Source: Halieaceae bacterium UBA3479 (GTDB taxonomy: Bacteria > Pseudomonadota > Gammaproteobacteria > Pseudomonadales > Halieaceae). From it: DNA of 7,105 nucleotides. The stretch lies in assembly GCA_002377985.1 (NCBI GenBank), contig DFQW01000133.1:1-7105 (forward strand), in the 5' to 3' direction. A program made the position numbers and the translations under genes. The stretch's first letter is position 1. The number at the start of each line of letters is the position of its first letter. Below, piece by piece: positions 6,708 to 7,105 of the stretch. A model generated the notes under the pieces. That model had not been told where the DNA came from. It searched no databases and saw only the letters and a list, made by a program, of their open reading frames with translations.

Positions 6708-6745
6708 CAGTGGTCGCCGATAAACCTCCTGTGGGTGACCTACTG
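6708..6745. terminator. Hairpin between convergent genes, possible bidirectional 3'-end structure
   Basis: CAGTGGTCGCC (6708-6718) pairs with GGTGACCTACTG (6734-6745): eleven pairs including one G-U, one bulged T, and a 15-base loop. It lies in the 61-base gap between the methyltransferase and toroid genes and covers the toroid gene's stop codon (6740-6742). Neither side has a T-run, so intrinsic termination is doubtful. Confidence 0.25.
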
Positions 6746-7105
6746 CGGGTCGTCGAGCGCAGACGCTAAAAATAACTGACTGGCGGGCGTATGCCCGGTG
6801 AGCGCGTCGATAGCCAGCAATACGGCCCCGGCAGTCCAGGTGGGCTTCTCCAAAGGCCACAGCACCGACTCCTCAAACTGGTATCCCGTCCACCAGGCGC
6901 CGTCCGTATCGCGCCACTGCACTAACCAGTTGAACAGCTCCAGCGCCTGCTGACGGCGCCCCACCGCCAGTAGCGCCAATACCAATTCGCAAGATTCCGC
7001 CACGGTAGCCCAGGGCTGATGATTCTCGCAGCGACACCCGATCCCGGGCTCCACAAACTCATGCCAGCGCTGATCCAGTCGCTCCCGGGCCGACTCACCC
7101 GTCAC
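6740..7105 (-). CDS. Alpha/alpha-toroid (squalene-cyclase-like, 'prenyltransferase'-labelled) protein, C-terminal part
   Basis: The frame is open from the right edge to TAG at 6740-6742, giving about 121 visible residues. The edge codon is GTG but the gene probably continues beyond, since relatives of this type are, as I recall, around 300 residues. Visible are paired amphipathic helices and repeated Trp/Gly turns characteristic of alpha/alpha-barrels: NHQPWATVAESCELVLALL (28-46), LFNWLVQWRDTDGAWWTGYQF (57-77) and WPLEKPTWTAGAVLLAIDAL (83-102). The WxDxDGAWWTG turn resembles the QW-type repeats of terpene cyclases. Cys24, Cys26, His29 and Cys39 lie close together and could bind a metal. Databases often label such proteins 'prenyltransferase' from fold alone; no prenyl-transfer activity is shown by this fragment. 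It converges on the methyltransferase gene, with which I believe it co-occurs elsewhere. Confidence 0.65.
   Translation of the reverse strand: MTGESARERLDQRWHEFVEPGIGCRCENHQPWATVAESCELVLALLAVGRRQQALELFNWLVQWRDTDGAWWTGYQFEESVLWPLEKPTWTAGAVLLAIDALTGHTPASQLFLASALDDPQ

Overview
The window is chromosomal DNA, moderately GC-rich, from a gammaproteobacterium. The clearest evidence is gene order. A topoisomerase IV subunit B gene (parE), a cAMP phosphodiesterase gene (cpdA) and a DUF1249 gene (yqiB) lie on the minus strand, and a tolC-family gene diverges from them. This matches the enterobacterial/pseudomonad arrangement tolC / nudF-yqiB-cpdA-yqiA-parE, but nudF and yqiA are absent from their usual places. 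A marine or environmental lineage is plausible, but the sequence does not fix the genus. I see no phage, insertion sequence, CRISPR array, tRNA or rRNA.

Layout. 1-330 (+): the end of a TPR-repeat protein that begins outside the window. 340-942 (-): an exported YceI-family lipid-binding-like protein, convergent with the TPR gene. 1062-2951 (-): parE. 3036-3860 (-): cpdA. 3857-4339 (-): yqiB, overlapping cpdA by four bases. 4340-4463: a 124-bp divergent control region with a candidate extended -10 element for each direction. 4464-5909 (+): tolC-like outer-membrane channel. 5910-6066: a 157-bp spacer with a hairpin just after tolC and a possible small ORF. 6067-6678 (+): a class I SAM-dependent methyltransferase of unknown substrate. 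6740-7105 (-): the C-terminal part of an alpha/alpha-toroid (squalene-cyclase-like, often labelled 'prenyltransferase') protein that runs off the right edge.

How the genes relate. yqiB-cpdA-parE probably form one minus-strand transcript, which yceI may also join. It links cAMP turnover (CpdA) and chromosome decatenation (ParE) mainly by inherited order, not by pathway. TolC is the general outer-membrane duct for efflux and type I secretion. The methyltransferase and toroid protein at the right edge are the least understood part and look like the border of an uncharacterised biosynthetic or modification locus that continues beyond the window.

The housekeeping core is ordinary. Points worth a second look are the right-edge methyltransferase/toroid pair, the loss of nudF and yqiA, a possible leaderless yqiB mRNA, a seven-codon ORF overlapping the parE start, and three imperfect hairpins at gene ends.
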